Assembly (NCBI RefSeq): GCF_000518765.1
Contig: NZ_KI912489.1
Location: forward strand, 500,652-564,651
Reading direction: 5' to 3'
Length of the DNA: 64,000 nucleotides
Origin: Ruminococcus flavefaciens ATCC 19208
GTDB taxonomy: Bacteria; Bacillota; Clostridia; Oscillospirales; Ruminococcaceae
Shown here: piece after piece, positions 52,571 through 62,744 of the stretch
Layout of the letters: each line of letters starts with the position of its first letter
Position numbering within the stretch: the first letter of the stretch is position 1
The notes under the pieces: model-generated
Database searches by the model: none
Told to the model about the DNA's origin: nothing
What the model saw: the letters and a program-made list of their open reading frames with translations, nothing else
Program-made: the position numbers and the translations under genes

Positions 52571-53502
52571 TGAGCGTGAAAGCAGAAGTTTCTGCGGATA
52601 AAAAGCACCGCAGAATGTCATATGAGCGAAAAAAGTCGCTGTACGGCTATGGATTCATAAGTCTGTGGCTGGTGGGAACTGTTATATTCTTCCTTATCCC
52701 TCTTGGAAAATCCCTGTGGTACTCATTCAGTGATGTTACGGTAGACCCGGGCTCGCTGAAAACAAGATTTACAGGTCTGGGGAACTATTTCAGCGTTCTT
52801 GCCGAGGATCCTTATTATACGGAATATCTTGGCGATACTCTCATCGAGACATTATGGAAAACGCCGCTGATACTTATTTTTTCACTGTTTATCGCAGTGA
52901 TACTGAATCAGAAATTCAAGGGCAGGACACTTGCAAGAGCGGTTTTCTTTCTGCCTGTAATAATCGCTACAGGTCCTGTTTTCAAAATAATCAGCGGAGA
53001 TATGGATTCTACAGGCAATTCGGGTGCACAGCAGTTCTCGACAATGTTCTCGGTAGATCTTGTAGGGGAGCTTATGCAGTTTCTCGGCATATACGGCATC
53101 AGCGACAGAATGAGCAATATCATCTCGGCTGTTGCGGATAATATCTTCGGTATCGTCTGGAGCTCAGGCATACAGATACTGCTCTTTCTTGCGGCTTTGC
53201 AGAATATCCCTTCATCTGCAAGAGAGGCTGCACAGCTTGAGGGAGCTACTGCATGGGAGTATTTCTGGAAGATAACCTTTCCCTATGTAAGCCCGTTCAT
53301 ACTCGCAAATCTTATCTTTACAATAATAGATTCCTTCACCAACCCTATGAACAGCGTTATGAACCGTATCGTTTCAATGAAGAATCAGTGGGAATTCGGT
53401 GCGGCTTCGGCAATGGCGTGGATATACTTTATCATAGTTCTTGCGGTTATATCTGTTATTGCAGGTATGGTGAGACATATGATATATTACGAAAACGACT
53501 GA
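52570..53502 (+). CDS. ABC importer permease, second pair, MalF type
   Basis: A 310-residue protein with six helices and the EAA loop EAAQLEGATAWEYFWKITFPY. An expanded loop (about residues 140-180, SGDMDSTGNSGAQQFSTM..) sets it apart from the first pair. Its ATG overlaps the stop of the DUF5696-like gene, so the two are coupled. Confidence 0.86.
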   Translation: MSVKAEVSADKKHRRMSYERKKSLYGYGFISLWLVGTVIFFLIPLGKSLWYSFSDVTVDPGSLKTRFTGLGNYFSVLAEDPYYTEYLGDTLIETLWKTPLILIFSLFIAVILNQKFKGRTLARAVFFLPVIIATGPVFKIISGDMDSTGNSGAQQFSTMFSVDLVGELMQFLGIYGISDRMSNIISAVADNIFGIVWSSGIQILLFLAALQNIPSSAREAAQLEGATAWEYFWKITFPYVSPFILANLIFTIIDSFTNPMNSVMNRIVSMKNQWEFGAASAMAWIYFIIVLAVISVIAGMVRHMIYYEND

Positions 53503-53514
53503 GGAGGGATATAA

Positions 53515-54537
53515 ATGGACGATGTTACTGCCGCTGTCAGAAATGAAGAGCCTGAAAAAAGCCTCAGCCGCGGAAAAAAGCGTAAGCTCCGTATGGAGAA
53601 TATGTCGGCGGCGGAGAGAGCCTACCTCAGACGCAAGGCTGTAAAGGACAGGATTTGGCCTCTTTTCAGATTCGTTATCCTTGTTGGACTCAGCTTTGTT
53701 ATACTGTATCCCCTTATTTATATGATAAGCTGCGCTTTCAGAGAGAGGGGAGACATGAGCGACCCAACGGTAATGTGGATACCGAGGCATTACACTCTCG
53801 ATATCATCAGAGAAACTATAGATGTAATGGACTACTGGGACACGCTGAAAAACACCTTGCTGCTGAATATAGGCTGCTCACTGGTGCAGGTGGTCTCATG
53901 TGCCGTTACAGGCTACGGCTTTGCAAGATTTAAGTTCAGGGGCAAGAAGCTCCTTTTCGGTGTTGTTATAATGATGATACTTGTGCCGACTCAGGTAATA
54001 TCCCTGCCGCTGTATACCCAGTTCAGATACTTCGGCATTAAGGGGCTGTTTTCGGTAAATCTCATTGACAGCAGACTGACCATGTATCTGCCTGCCATGA
54101 CTGCAAACGGCATACGCGCAGGACTTATGATACTCATTTTCAGACAGTTCTTTAAGGGGCTTCCCCGTGAGCTTGAGGATGCAGCTTATATAGACGGCTG
54201 CGGACCTTTTATGACCTTCGTGAGAGTAATGGCTCCCAATGCCATACCTGCGTTCCTTACTGTGTTCCTGTTCTCTGTTGTATGGTACTGGAACGACTAT
54301 TATGTGAGCAACACATTCTTTACCGCTCCGAAAACAGTTGCGCTTATGCTTACGAATCTGGACAGCCAGCTGAAAATGAAGCTGTTCAACGATCCATCGG
54401 TGCAGATAAGTCTCCGTGAACAGATAGTATGGAAGGAAGCAGGCTGCCTGCTTTCAATAGCTCCCGTACTGCTTATGTACGTGTTTCTGCAAAAGCACTT
54501 CACCGAGGGTATTGAGCGCTCGGGCATAGTTGGCTGA
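53515..54537 (+). CDS. ABC importer permease, second pair, MalG type
   Basis: A 340-residue protein with a 45-residue charged N-terminus, six helices and the EAA loop EDAAYIDGCGPFMTFVRVMAPN. GAGGAGG precedes its ATG. It is the last gene of the locus, and a terminator follows within 55 bases. No ATPase is encoded in the locus. Confidence 0.87.
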   Translation: MDDVTAAVRNEEPEKSLSRGKKRKLRMENMSAAERAYLRRKAVKDRIWPLFRFVILVGLSFVILYPLIYMISCAFRERGDMSDPTVMWIPRHYTLDIIRETIDVMDYWDTLKNTLLLNIGCSLVQVVSCAVTGYGFARFKFRGKKLLFGVVIMMILVPTQVISLPLYTQFRYFGIKGLFSVNLIDSRLTMYLPAMTANGIRAGLMILIFRQFFKGLPRELEDAAYIDGCGPFMTFVRVMAPNAIPAFLTVFLFSVVWYWNDYYVSNTFFTAPKTVALMLTNLDSQLKMKLFNDPSVQISLREQIVWKEAGCLLSIAPVLLMYVFLQKHFTEGIERSGIVG

Positions 54538-54542
54538 ATGAT

Positions 54543-54599
54543 ATCCGCCTTTCGTGACCTTTTATGTGAAAATAAGGTCATGAAAGACGGATTTTTTTA
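54543..54599 (+). terminator. Rho-independent terminator of the transporter locus
   Basis: ATCCGCCTTTCGTGACCTT (54543-54561) pairs with AAGGTCATGAAAGACGGAT (to 54592), with two mismatches, followed by TTTTTTTA. Confidence 0.9.
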
Positions 54600-54628
54600 T
54601 TGACATCGGGCGAAAAACAGCGTATAAT
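54600..54628 (+). promoter_or_regulatory. Promoter of the GDPD gene
   Basis: TTGACA (54600-54605), 17 bases, TATAAT (54623-54628): a near-consensus promoter that begins where the terminator T-run ends. Confidence 0.9.
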
Positions 54629-54658
54629 TGAAGTATATTATTTGTTCGGAGCAAACCT

Positions 54659-56470
54659 ATGAAAAAAATATTCAGACCTGCGGGTGTTTTTCTGAGAGCT
54701 GTTCCTCATTTTCTTGTATTTGAACTTATATTCAAGCTCATGCTGCTTGGCATAGGAACGCCTGTGCTTACGCTCCTTCTCAAGCTAACGATGAAGCTTT
54801 CGGGAATAAACTACCTTAATGACGAAAACTTACTTATTTACTTAAAGCATCCTGCGACGATAACCGTTATAATCGTCATGCTTTTCTTTTATGCCTTTTT
54901 CTCTTTTGTGGAGCTGTCCGCACTGGCGGCGTGTTTCTCCTGCTTTGAGAAAAAACAGCGTATCTTTACGGGCGGAATGTTCCGCACGGGTATCAAGTCC
55001 TTCGTAAAGGCTTTCAAGGGAGCGGGGATACTCTCGTTCCTCGGATATATGGCTGTAATGCCGCTGGCACAGTTCTCACTGTCGTCAGGTATGTTCATGG
55101 CGCCTCTCATGCCTGTGCTGAAAAGGATATTCTCCTCTGTCAGCGGTATCGGGGCTGTGGTGGCTTATATACTGATACAGCTGCTGTTCATAATGTTTAT
55201 CATAAGCGGCTGCTACAGCATACACTATCTTGTGCTTACAGGTTCTTCATTCAATGAATGCCTGAAAAAGAGCAGGGCTAAGATGAAAGGTCAGCGTTTC
55301 AAGATGATATTGATGCTGCTTGGTTTCAGCCTTGCTGTTGTAGCGCTCATCGCTATAGCCACATTCGGAATAAGCTTCATTATCGTATACGCTGTCAAGG
55401 GACTGAAGGCAAATGCCGCTTTCGGAACTTCGCTGAGGATACTGCGCTATGCGTGGAACGTATTTACAGCCATATCAGCATTTGTCTCTGCACCTATGGT
55501 AATGTGCTGGCTCACTCATAAATTTATGAGCGACAATGCAGGTGAGAATTTTGATCTCCCTAATAAGAGAGAGTACAAAATGCGCCTCAGGCACAGTATA
55601 ATCATCGTTGTCGTACTTATTTCAGCAGCCATTGTGATGAACCTTTCCTACTTCAAGGCTCTGTATCAGGGCAACGTAAACGTTAATGTGGGAGTCCTTA
55701 ACCGTACACAGGTAAGTGCGCACAGAGGCTTTTCGCGTATTGCTCCCGAAAATACCATTCCTGCATTTCAGGCAGCTGTTGACTGCGGAGCAGACTATAT
55801 CGAGCTCGATGTGCAGCTTACGGCAGACGATCAGCTCGTAGTATTCCATGATGACCGTATAGACCGTACTACCGACGGAAAGGGAATGCTGAAGAACTAT
55901 ACCTATGAACAGCTTCAGCAGTTCTCGGCAGGCTCATGGTTCAGCAAGGACGGCGAATTCGATGATGTGAAGATACCGCTCCTTACAGAAGTGCTTGACC
56001 TTGTAAGCGACGATATAATGCTGAATATAGAGATAAAACGCTCCGGCGATCCTAAAAAGACGGCAGAACACGTAGTCAGGCTGATAGAGGAGTATGGCAT
56101 AGTCAATTCCTGCTATATCACTTCGTTTTCTTATCCTGCTCTCAAGAAGGTCAAGCAGCTCAATTCAAAGATAAAGACGGGCTTTATAGCTAATCTTTCC
56201 ACGGCTACATCATACTCCCGTCTGCCTTATATAGATGCAGTCAGCATGAATTACCTCTTTGTGAATCAGAGTGTTGTCAATTCCGCTCATCATAACGGAA
56301 AGCGCATATTTGTCTGGACGGTCGACCGACAGAAAGATGTTCAGCAGATGATGGCTCTGGGCGTGGACAATATCATCACGAACCGTCCCGACAAGGCACT
56401 CGAAGTAGTTGACTCGAAAAAGGTCGGTGATACTGTACTGACCGTGCTGAAATATATTTTCGGAAGCTGA
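54659..56470 (+). CDS. Membrane-anchored glycerophosphodiester phosphodiesterase
   Basis: The 603-residue protein has an N-terminal membrane part (about residues 1-320) with about seven helices and a C-terminal GDPD domain from about 350: VSAHRGFSRIAPENTIPAF, the metal and catalytic residues in YIELDVQLT and FHDDRIDRTTDG, then LNIEIKR. It hydrolyses glycerophosphodiesters from lipid or teichoic acid turnover outside the cell. This two-part layout is a known group of Gram-positive GdpD proteins. Confidence 0.92.
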   Translation: MKKIFRPAGVFLRAVPHFLVFELIFKLMLLGIGTPVLTLLLKLTMKLSGINYLNDENLLIYLKHPATITVIIVMLFFYAFFSFVELSALAACFSCFEKKQRIFTGGMFRTGIKSFVKAFKGAGILSFLGYMAVMPLAQFSLSSGMFMAPLMPVLKRIFSSVSGIGAVVAYILIQLLFIMFIISGCYSIHYLVLTGSSFNECLKKSRAKMKGQRFKMILMLLGFSLAVVALIAIATFGISFIIVYAVKGLKANAAFGTSLRILRYAWNVFTAISAFVSAPMVMCWLTHKFMSDNAGENFDLPNKREYKMRLRHSIIIVVVLISAAIVMNLSYFKALYQGNVNVNVGVLNRTQVSAHRGFSRIAPENTIPAFQAAVDCGADYIELDVQLTADDQLVVFHDDRIDRTTDGKGMLKNYTYEQLQQFSAGSWFSKDGEFDDVKIPLLTEVLDLVSDDIMLNIEIKRSGDPKKTAEHVVRLIEEYGIVNSCYITSFSYPALKKVKQLNSKIKTGFIANLSTATSYSRLPYIDAVSMNYLFVNQSVVNSAHHNGKRIFVWTVDRQKDVQQMMALGVDNIITNRPDKALEVVDSKKVGDTVLTVLKYIFGS

Positions 56471-56520
56471 GAGTTTTCGCAGAGTTGTACGTCTAATAAG
56501 TGTGCAGACGTAATTTTTGA

Positions 56521-56549
56521 TTGACATAATATGTATTATAGGATATAAT
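56521..56549 (+). promoter_or_regulatory. Promoter of the acyltransferase gene
   Basis: TTGACA (56521-56526), 17 bases, TATAAT (56544-56549). The spacer carries ATAATA-TG-TATTAT, a small inverted repeat. Confidence 0.88.
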
Positions 56550-56603
56550 GTAACAGTGAGTTTATTTTTGCATTATTCAGAATAACTAAGGAGGTCCGAC
56601 AAA

Positions 56604-57893
56604 ATGGGCAGTAAAAAAAGTACTGAAACCACCGAAAAAGAGAAATCGGCGGAGAAGGTAAGCAAAGCTGCCGGTGACAAGATCAGCGGCAAGGAGAAAA
56701 CGAAAAAGACAGAAAACGGCACGGATACGGCTGCGGCAGTGGCAGCAGCTCCGGTAAAACCGTATTTTGCGGGAATAGATATAGTGAAGATACTTGCGGT
56801 ATTCCTTGTAGTAAGCGTACACTTCTTCCTGTATAACGGTTTCTATTATGAACCCCTTACAAATTCCTCAGCGCTTGGACCTATAGCCTTCCGCTGGCTG
56901 GCTTATATATGTGTTCCGCTGTTTATGATAGCAACGGGATATCTGATGAAGAACAAGACATTCAGCGCGAAATACTATACGGGACTTATAAAGATAATCG
57001 TTATCTATATCTTTATAAGTATACTTTGTATCAAATTCAAGGAACATCACTTCCATGAAGAATTTGACAGTTGGAAGCTGCTTAAGGGATATATAGATAC
57101 GTATACCAATGCTCAGTACGGCTGGTATATCAATTATTACATTGCTATCTTCCTCTGTATCCCGTTCCTTAATCTTGCATTCAACGGCTGCAAGACCAAT
57201 AAGCAGAAATTTGCACTTGTTTTTACAGTTACTATGCTGACTATAGTTGCAAGAAGTTTCTATCTCGGATTTGAGCAGAATGATCAGGTCAGAGCACTTC
57301 CTGATTATCTCAGCGGTGCATGGCCTCTTGCATATTACTTCACAGGCGCATTTGTACGTGATTGTCCGCCTAAGAGATGCATACGCAATAAGACTATAAT
57401 CTTTGCCGTGCTTTGTCTTGCAACATGGTTCATTACATACAGCACCTACAAGCAGTCTCTTGCTGACGAGGTAAACGATCACCACTTTGTTTCATGGCAT
57501 TTCAACGACTATGGTACATATCCCGTATATGTAATGGCAACCTGTGTATTCCTGCTGCTCTTTGACATCACGACTACAAACAAGGGCGTGAAATTTGTTC
57601 TCAGACAGATCTCCGGCGTTACACTTTCCCTTTATATGATTTCTTACATATTTGACAATATGTTCTACGGCGGCTGGCAGATGAACGATACAAGCGTTCG
57701 TCATCAGGGCTTCTGCGAGAAGTATCTGGAAGTCGGCGAGCGTCTTGCACATTGGTATGAGATAGTACCAAAGGTGTTCCTGTGCTCGCTTGTGTGCGCT
57801 ATCATTATACACAAACTGTATGACGGTGCAGCATTTCTTGTTAAGCAGGGAATCGAAGCCATAAAGGCGGAAAAGGCTGCAAGAGAAGAATAA
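56604..57893 (+). CDS. Acyltransferase 3 family membrane protein (OafA/YiaD-like)
   Basis: The 429-residue protein starts with a 45-residue Lys/Glu/Ala-rich cytoplasmic tail (KKSTETTEKEKSAEKVSK..), then about ten helices with the acyltransferase 3 start (YFAGIDIVKILAVFLVVSVHFFLYNGFYY, including the conserved His). It probably adds acetyl or succinyl groups to an exported glycan. GGAGG precedes the ATG. The charged N-terminal tail is not part of the family core. Confidence 0.88.
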   Translation: MGSKKSTETTEKEKSAEKVSKAAGDKISGKEKTKKTENGTDTAAAVAAAPVKPYFAGIDIVKILAVFLVVSVHFFLYNGFYYEPLTNSSALGPIAFRWLAYICVPLFMIATGYLMKNKTFSAKYYTGLIKIIVIYIFISILCIKFKEHHFHEEFDSWKLLKGYIDTYTNAQYGWYINYYIAIFLCIPFLNLAFNGCKTNKQKFALVFTVTMLTIVARSFYLGFEQNDQVRALPDYLSGAWPLAYYFTGAFVRDCPPKRCIRNKTIIFAVLCLATWFITYSTYKQSLADEVNDHHFVSWHFNDYGTYPVYVMATCVFLLLFDITTTNKGVKFVLRQISGVTLSLYMISYIFDNMFYGGWQMNDTSVRHQGFCEKYLEVGERLAHWYEIVPKVFLCSLVCAIIIHKLYDGAAFLVKQGIEAIKAEKAAREE

Positions 57894-57901
57894 TTTTACC
57901 G

Positions 57902-57943
57902 GTTCCCGATGGCACTTCTGCTTTCGGGAACTGTTGTATTTTC
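57902..57943 (+). terminator. Terminator after the acyltransferase gene
   Basis: GTTCCCGA (57902-57909) pairs with TCGGGAAC (57924-57931), followed by TGTTGTATTTT. Confidence 0.75.
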
Positions 57944-58013
57944 AAAGAATAAATAATAGTTAAAATAAGATTATTGTTCATTAAAAATTTACAAATGCAA
58001 TTCCTGTAAATCC

Positions 58014-58042
58014 TTGATTTCTCCCCTTATATATGATATAAT
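58014..58042 (+). promoter_or_regulatory. Promoter of the S10 ribosomal-protein operon
   Basis: TTGATT (58014-58019), 17 bases, TATAAT (58037-58042). The operon start rpsJ lies 325 bases downstream, so the transcript has a long leader. Confidence 0.8.
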
Positions 58043-58049
58043 TGATTAC

Positions 58050-58367
58050 GTTGAGTGCGCTGATGTGCGCACTGACTGCAGAAGATATGCGTTGAAGCGG
58101 AAGGTTGCTGTCGGTATGACAGGTAATTTCCGTGGAGTATGTCCGATTTTAAACCGGGCGATTGGGATATCGAACACAGTTTGTGGTTATTCTTCACGCA
58201 GCTTGCGTATGCGTGAATTATGCTCTTTTTGTGCTCAAATATTGCTAAGACTGCTCGGAAAACAATGGTTTTTCGAGCTTTTTTGTCAGATAAGGCATGA
58301 AACACACGGAAACGTGTGAATATCTCATATCTGCGTCCCCGTAATCAATTTCAAGGAGGCGAAAATA
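58050..58367 (+). promoter_or_regulatory. Structured leader of the S10 operon with a terminator-like hairpin
   Basis: The leader has a stem TTCACGCA/TGCGTGAA (58193-58217), then GCTCGGAAAA/TTTTTCGAGC (58253-58278) followed by TTTTTT (58279-58284), a Rho-independent terminator by shape. CACACG-GAAA-CGTGTG (58303-58318) follows before the rpsJ ribosome binding site AAGGAGG. The layout fits attenuation of r-protein transcription, perhaps by L4 or another product of the operon. Confidence 0.65.
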
Positions 58368-58682
58368 ATGGCAGTCAACGAAAAAATCAGATTCAAGATC
58401 AAGGGTTACGATCATGCTACAGTTGATATTGCAGCAGCTAAGATCGTTGAGGCAGCTAAGAGAAGCGGTGCAAGAGTTTCAGGACCTATCCCGCTCCCTA
58501 CAGATAAGGAAGTTGTTACTATCCTTCGTGCTGTACACAAGTACAAGGACAGCCGTGAGCAGTTCGAGATGAGAACTCACAAGAGACTCGTAGACGTTAT
58601 CCGTCCTACAGAAAAGACAACTGCTGCTCTTGATAAGCTTGAGATCCCCGCAGGCGTAGACGTAGTAATGGAGGTTAAGTAA
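58368..58682 (+). CDS. rpsJ: 30S ribosomal protein S10
   Basis: The 104-residue product ([20 protein letters not shown]) is full length. S10 sits in the 30S head and also acts as NusE in antitermination. AAGGAGG precedes the ATG. It is the first gene of the operon, followed by a 110-base gap with small hairpins (for example CCGCT-CGGG-AGCGG, from about 58709). Confidence 0.97.
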   Translation: MAVNEKIRFKIKGYDHATVDIAAAKIVEAAKRSGARVSGPIPLPTDKEVVTILRAVHKYKDSREQFEMRTHKRLVDVIRPTEKTTAALDKLEIPAGVDVVMEVK

Positions 58683-58792
58683 TTAACCGCTATCACGCTT
58701 GAAACTACCGCTCGGGAAGCGGAATGACGGTGATCCGTCGGTCAAGTTGATGTGTAAATCATCAACCAATAACCTAACAGGAGGAAAAGAAA

Positions 58793-59425
58793 ATGCAGAA
58801 AGGCATTATCGGCAAGAAGATCGGTATGACTCAGATCTTCGACGAAGCAGGAAAAGTTGTTCCTGTAACAGTAATTGAAGCCGGCCCATGTGTCGTTGTA
58901 CAGAAGAAAACTGTAGAGAACGACGGCTATGCAGCTCTTCAGCTGGGCTATGGCGACGTAAAGGTACAGAGAGTTAACAAGCCAATGAAGGGTCACTTCG
59001 ATAAGGCAGACGTTGCTTGCAAGAAGACACTCAAGGAGTTCAGACTTGCAGACTGCGATTCACTTAACGTAGGCGACATCATCAAGGCTGATACATTTGC
59101 TGTAGGCGACGCAATCGACGTTGTCGGCACAAGCAAAGGTAAGGGATTCGCTGGTGCTATCAAGAGACACAACCAGCACAGACTCAAGGAAACTCACGGT
59201 ACAGGCCCTGTACACAGACAGGCTGGATCAATGGGTGCTTGTTCATCTCCTTCAAGAATCTACAAGGGCAAGGGTATGGCAGGTCACATGGGTGCTGAGC
59301 AGGTAACAGTTCAGAATCTCGAGATCGTTAAAATAGACGTTGAAAACAATCTTATCGCTATCAAGGGTGCGGTTCCCGGACCTAAGGGCGGTATCGTTTA
59401 TATCGTTGACAGCGTAAAGGCTTAA
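58793..59425 (+). CDS. rplC: 50S ribosomal protein L3
   Basis: The 210-residue protein starts [16 protein letters not shown] and has the [13 protein letters not shown] loop and the [14 protein letters not shown] stretch near the peptidyl-transferase centre. AGGAGG precedes the ATG. L3 is one of the first proteins in 50S assembly. Confidence 0.97.
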   Translation: MQKGIIGKKIGMTQIFDEAGKVVPVTVIEAGPCVVVQKKTVENDGYAALQLGYGDVKVQRVNKPMKGHFDKADVACKKTLKEFRLADCDSLNVGDIIKADTFAVGDAIDVVGTSKGKGFAGAIKRHNQHRLKETHGTGPVHRQAGSMGACSSPSRIYKGKGMAGHMGAEQVTVQNLEIVKIDVENNLIAIKGAVPGPKGGIVYIVDSVKA

Positions 59426-59442
59426 GGAAGGAGGAAGCGTAA

Positions 59443-60066
59443 ATGTCTACAATTTCAGTTTTTGATATGACAGGTAAGCAGGTTTCCGAGACAGAGCTTA
59501 ATGATTCAGTATTCGGAATCACTCCCAACGAAGGTGTTATGCACGCTGCAGTTGTTAATTACCTCGCAAACCAGAGACAGGGCACACAGTCAACACTTAC
59601 AAGAACAGAAGTAAGCGGCGGCGGAAGAAAGCCTTGGAGACAGAAGGGTACAGGTCACGCAAGACAGGGTTCAACTCGTGCTCCTCAGTGGGTACATGGC
59701 GGAATCGCACTTGGACCTAAGCCAAGAGATTACAGATACGAGCTTAACAAGAAGGTAAAGAGACTCGCTATGAAGTCTGCGCTTTCTACTAAGGTTATCG
59801 ACAACAACATGATCGTTCTTGATGCTCTCACACTTGACAGCTACAAGACAAAGACAGTTGTTGAAATGCTCAAGGCTCTCGGCGTTGAGGGCAAGGCTCT
59901 CATCGTAACAGCAGAGGCTGATGCAAAGGTTATCAAGAGCGCAGCTAACATCCCCGGTGTTAAGACTGCTGCTGTAAATACACTTAATGTTTATGACATT
60001 CTCAACTATGACAAGTTCATCGTTGTTAAGAATGCAGTAGGAAAGATCGAGGAGGTGTACGCATAA
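59443..60066 (+). CDS. rplD: 50S ribosomal protein L4
   Basis: A 207-residue protein with the L4 loop pattern [28 protein letters not shown] that reaches into the exit tunnel. In E. coli L4 represses this operon through the leader; whether it does so here is not known. It shares a base with rplW (TAATG). Confidence 0.97.
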   Translation: MSTISVFDMTGKQVSETELNDSVFGITPNEGVMHAAVVNYLANQRQGTQSTLTRTEVSGGGRKPWRQKGTGHARQGSTRAPQWVHGGIALGPKPRDYRYELNKKVKRLAMKSALSTKVIDNNMIVLDALTLDSYKTKTVVEMLKALGVEGKALIVTAEADAKVIKSAANIPGVKTAAVNTLNVYDILNYDKFIVVKNAVGKIEEVYA

Positions 60067-60359
60067 TGAAAACAGCTCAGGATATCATTCTTAAGCCTGT
60101 AATCACTGAGAAGTCAATGGATGATCTTCAGACAGGAAAGTACACCTTTAAGGTAGCTAAGGACGCTAACAAGTCCGAGATCAAGAAGGCTGTTGAAGAG
60201 CTCTTCGACGTTAAGGTTGCTAAGGTAAATACAATCAACTGCAACGGTCGCGCTAAGAGAGTCGGAAGATTCTTTGGCAAGACTCCTGATTGGAAGAAGG
60301 CTATCATCACTCTTACAGAGGGTTCAAAGGCAATCGAATTCTTCGAGGGTATGGTTTGA
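60066..60359 (+). CDS. rplW: 50S ribosomal protein L23
   Basis: A 97-residue protein ([18 protein letters not shown]) of usual length. L23 sits at the tunnel exit and docks trigger factor and SRP. It is translationally coupled to rplD. Confidence 0.97.
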   Translation: MKTAQDIILKPVITEKSMDDLQTGKYTFKVAKDANKSEIKKAVEELFDVKVAKVNTINCNGRAKRVGRFFGKTPDWKKAIITLTEGSKAIEFFEGMV

Positions 60360-60434
60360 TCCCACTATTAAATAAGTAAGAGAGTTATGGGAGTAATGCT
60401 CCCGCAAAAAATGCATTAAAGGAGAAAAGTTAAA

Positions 60435-61268
60435 ATGGCTATAAAGACTTATAAGCCTACGACACCTTCGAGACGTCAGATGACTGTAACTGACTACTCG
60501 GTTCTGTCAAAGGTTGAGCCGGAGAAGAGCCTTCTCGAACCAATGAAGAAGAAGTCGGGAAGAAACAGCTACGGCCGTATAACAGTTCGCCACAGAGGCG
60601 GCGGTAACAGAAGAAAGTACCGTGTAATAGATTTCAAGAGAGACAAGGACGATGTAATCGCAGTTGTTAAGACTCTTGAATACGATCCAAACAGAAGCGC
60701 ATTCATCGCACTCGTTGAGTACGAGGACGGCGAGAAGAGATATATCCTTGCTCCTAACGGCTTAAAGGTAGGCGACAAGGTAGAGTCAGGTGCTGAGGCT
60801 GATATCAAGCCGGGTAACGCACTCAAGCTCGCTGATATCCCTGTTGGTACATTTATCCACGCTATCGAGCTTTACCCCGGTAAGGGCGCACAGCTCGTAA
60901 GAAGTGCAGGTAACCAGGCACAGCTCATGGGTAAAGAAGACAAGTATGCACTTGTCAGACTTCCTTCAGGCGAAATGAGAAAAGTTCCGATCGACTGCAA
61001 GGCTGCTATCGGTCAGGTTTCAAACATTGATCACGAGAACGTTAACTACGGTAAGGCTGGTAGAGTCCGCAATATGGGCTGGAGACCTACTGTACGTGGT
61101 TCTGTCATGAACCCATGCGATCACCCGCACGGTGGTGGTGAAGGTAAATCACCTGTCGGACGTCCGGGCCCTGTAACCCCATGGGGTAAGCCAGCACTCG
61201 GCTATAAGACACGTAAGAAGCATCACAGAACTGATAAGTTCATCGTAAAGCGCCGCAACGGCAAATAA
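60435..61268 (+). CDS. rplB: 50S ribosomal protein L2
   Basis: A 277-residue protein with the L2 hallmark regions [21 protein letters not shown] and [18 protein letters not shown], the latter containing the conserved His near the peptidyl-transferase centre. AAAGGAG precedes the ATG. Confidence 0.97.
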   Translation: MAIKTYKPTTPSRRQMTVTDYSVLSKVEPEKSLLEPMKKKSGRNSYGRITVRHRGGGNRRKYRVIDFKRDKDDVIAVVKTLEYDPNRSAFIALVEYEDGEKRYILAPNGLKVGDKVESGAEADIKPGNALKLADIPVGTFIHAIELYPGKGAQLVRSAGNQAQLMGKEDKYALVRLPSGEMRKVPIDCKAAIGQVSNIDHENVNYGKAGRVRNMGWRPTVRGSVMNPCDHPHGGGEGKSPVGRPGPVTPWGKPALGYKTRKKHHRTDKFIVKRRNGK

Positions 61269-61289
61269 TCTGAAAGGAGGAACTATTAA

Positions 61290-61574
61290 ATGAGCAGAAG
61301 TATCAAGAAGGGTCCTTATGTCCAGGAAGTTCTCCTGAAGAGGGTCGTTGCAATGAACGAAGCAGGTGAAAAGAAGGTTCTCAAGACATGGAGCCGTTCT
61401 TCAACAATATTCCCTGATTTCGTAGGTCATACATTCGCTGTACACGACGGTCGCAAGCACGTTCCGGTATACGTTACAGAGGATATGGTAGGTCACAAGC
61501 TCGGTGAGTTTGCTCCTACAAGAACTTACAAGGGCCACGCAGGCTCAAAGACATCTAACAACGGTAAGAAATAA
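61290..61574 (+). CDS. rpsS: 30S ribosomal protein S19
   Basis: A 94-residue protein ([19 protein letters not shown]) with the conserved [16 protein letters not shown] segment. S19 lies in the 30S head and touches S13. AAAGGAGG precedes the ATG. Confidence 0.97.
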   Translation: MSRSIKKGPYVQEVLLKRVVAMNEAGEKKVLKTWSRSSTIFPDFVGHTFAVHDGRKHVPVYVTEDMVGHKLGEFAPTRTYKGHAGSKTSNNGKK

Positions 61575-61594
61575 GCGGAAGGAGGAGCTCAGAG

Positions 61595-61930
61595 ATGGAA
61601 GCAAGAGCTTATTTAAGAAATGCTCGTATATCACCAAGAAAGGTGCAGATTGTTCTGGATCTTATCAGAAACAAGCCTGTTGATCTCGCTTTAGCTACTT
61701 TAGATCTTACTCCTAAGGCTGCAAGTCCTATCGTTGCAAAGCTTGTAAAGTCCGCTCAGGCAAACGCTGAAAACAACTTCAGCATGGATAAGGATAATCT
61801 CGTGGTTTCCGAGTGCTTCGTAACACCCGGTCCTATAATGAAGAGAATCATGCCAAGAGCACAGGGCAGAGCATATAGAATTTTAAAGAGAACATCACAT
61901 ATCACAGTTGTTCTTAAAGAAAAAGACTAA
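61595..61930 (+). CDS. rplV: 50S ribosomal protein L22
   Basis: A 111-residue protein ([20 protein letters not shown]) with the tunnel-lining loop [23 protein letters not shown] precedes the ATG. Confidence 0.97.
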   Translation: MEARAYLRNARISPRKVQIVLDLIRNKPVDLALATLDLTPKAASPIVAKLVKSAQANAENNFSMDKDNLVVSECFVTPGPIMKRIMPRAQGRAYRILKRTSHITVVLKEKD

Positions 61931-61949
61931 TCCCAAGGAGGTTTGAAGA

Positions 61950-62744
61950 ATGGGCCAGAAAGTTAATCCACACGGTCTTCGTGTCGGCGTTATAAAAGAT
62001 TGGGATTCTCGTTGGTATGCAAATAAGTCTGACTTCGGCAATGCCCTCGTTGAGGATTACAACGTTCGTAACTTCATCAAGAAGAGCCTGTATGCAGCAG
62101 GTGTTCCAAGAATAGAGATCGAGCGTTTTGCTGATAAGGTCAGAATCCACATCCACTGCGCTAAGCCGGGTATCGTTATCGGCAGAGGCGGCGCAGAGAT
62201 CGAGAAGCTCAGAGCACAGCTCGAGAAGATGATGAACAAGCAGGTTTTCATCAATATCATTGAAGTTAAGCAGCCTGATATGGACAGCCAGCTCGTTGCT
62301 GAAAAGATCGCTCTTGATCTTGAGAACAGAGTATCTTTCAGAAGAGCTATGAAGCAGTCTATCGGCAGAACAATGCGTCTTGGCGCAAAGGGTATCAAGG
62401 TTAAGGTATCAGGCAGACTTGCCGGTGCTGAAATCGCAAGAAGCGAGAGCTACCACGAGGGTACAATCCCGCTCCAGACTATCCGTGCTGATATCGACTA
62501 CGGTTTCGCTGAGGCTGATACAACATACGGTAAGCTTGGCGTTAAGGTTTGGATCTACAAGGGCGAAGTTCTCAAGGGCGATGCTGCAAAGGCTGCTGCT
62601 CAGAGAGAAAAGCTCGAGAGAAAGAACGATACAAGAAATAATGACCGCCGTCGCCGTGACGATAAGCGTGACGGAAACAACAACAGACGCGGCGGAAACA
62701 GAAATTTCAATCGTGACGCTAAAAGAGAAGGAGGTAATCAGTAA
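61950..62744 (+). CDS. rpsC: 30S ribosomal protein S3 with a long charged tail
   Basis: The 264-residue protein has the KH domain motif [14 protein letters not shown] and the usual S3 core. After about residue 220 it continues with a low-complexity Arg/Asn/Asp/Gly tail ([20 protein letters not shown]..) absent from most short S3 proteins. It overlaps rplP by one base (TAATG). Confidence 0.96.
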   Translation: MGQKVNPHGLRVGVIKDWDSRWYANKSDFGNALVEDYNVRNFIKKSLYAAGVPRIEIERFADKVRIHIHCAKPGIVIGRGGAEIEKLRAQLEKMMNKQVFINIIEVKQPDMDSQLVAEKIALDLENRVSFRRAMKQSIGRTMRLGAKGIKVKVSGRLAGAEIARSESYHEGTIPLQTIRADIDYGFAEADTTYGKLGVKVWIYKGEVLKGDAAKAAAQREKLERKNDTRNNDRRRRDDKRDGNNNRRGGNRNFNRDAKREGGNQ

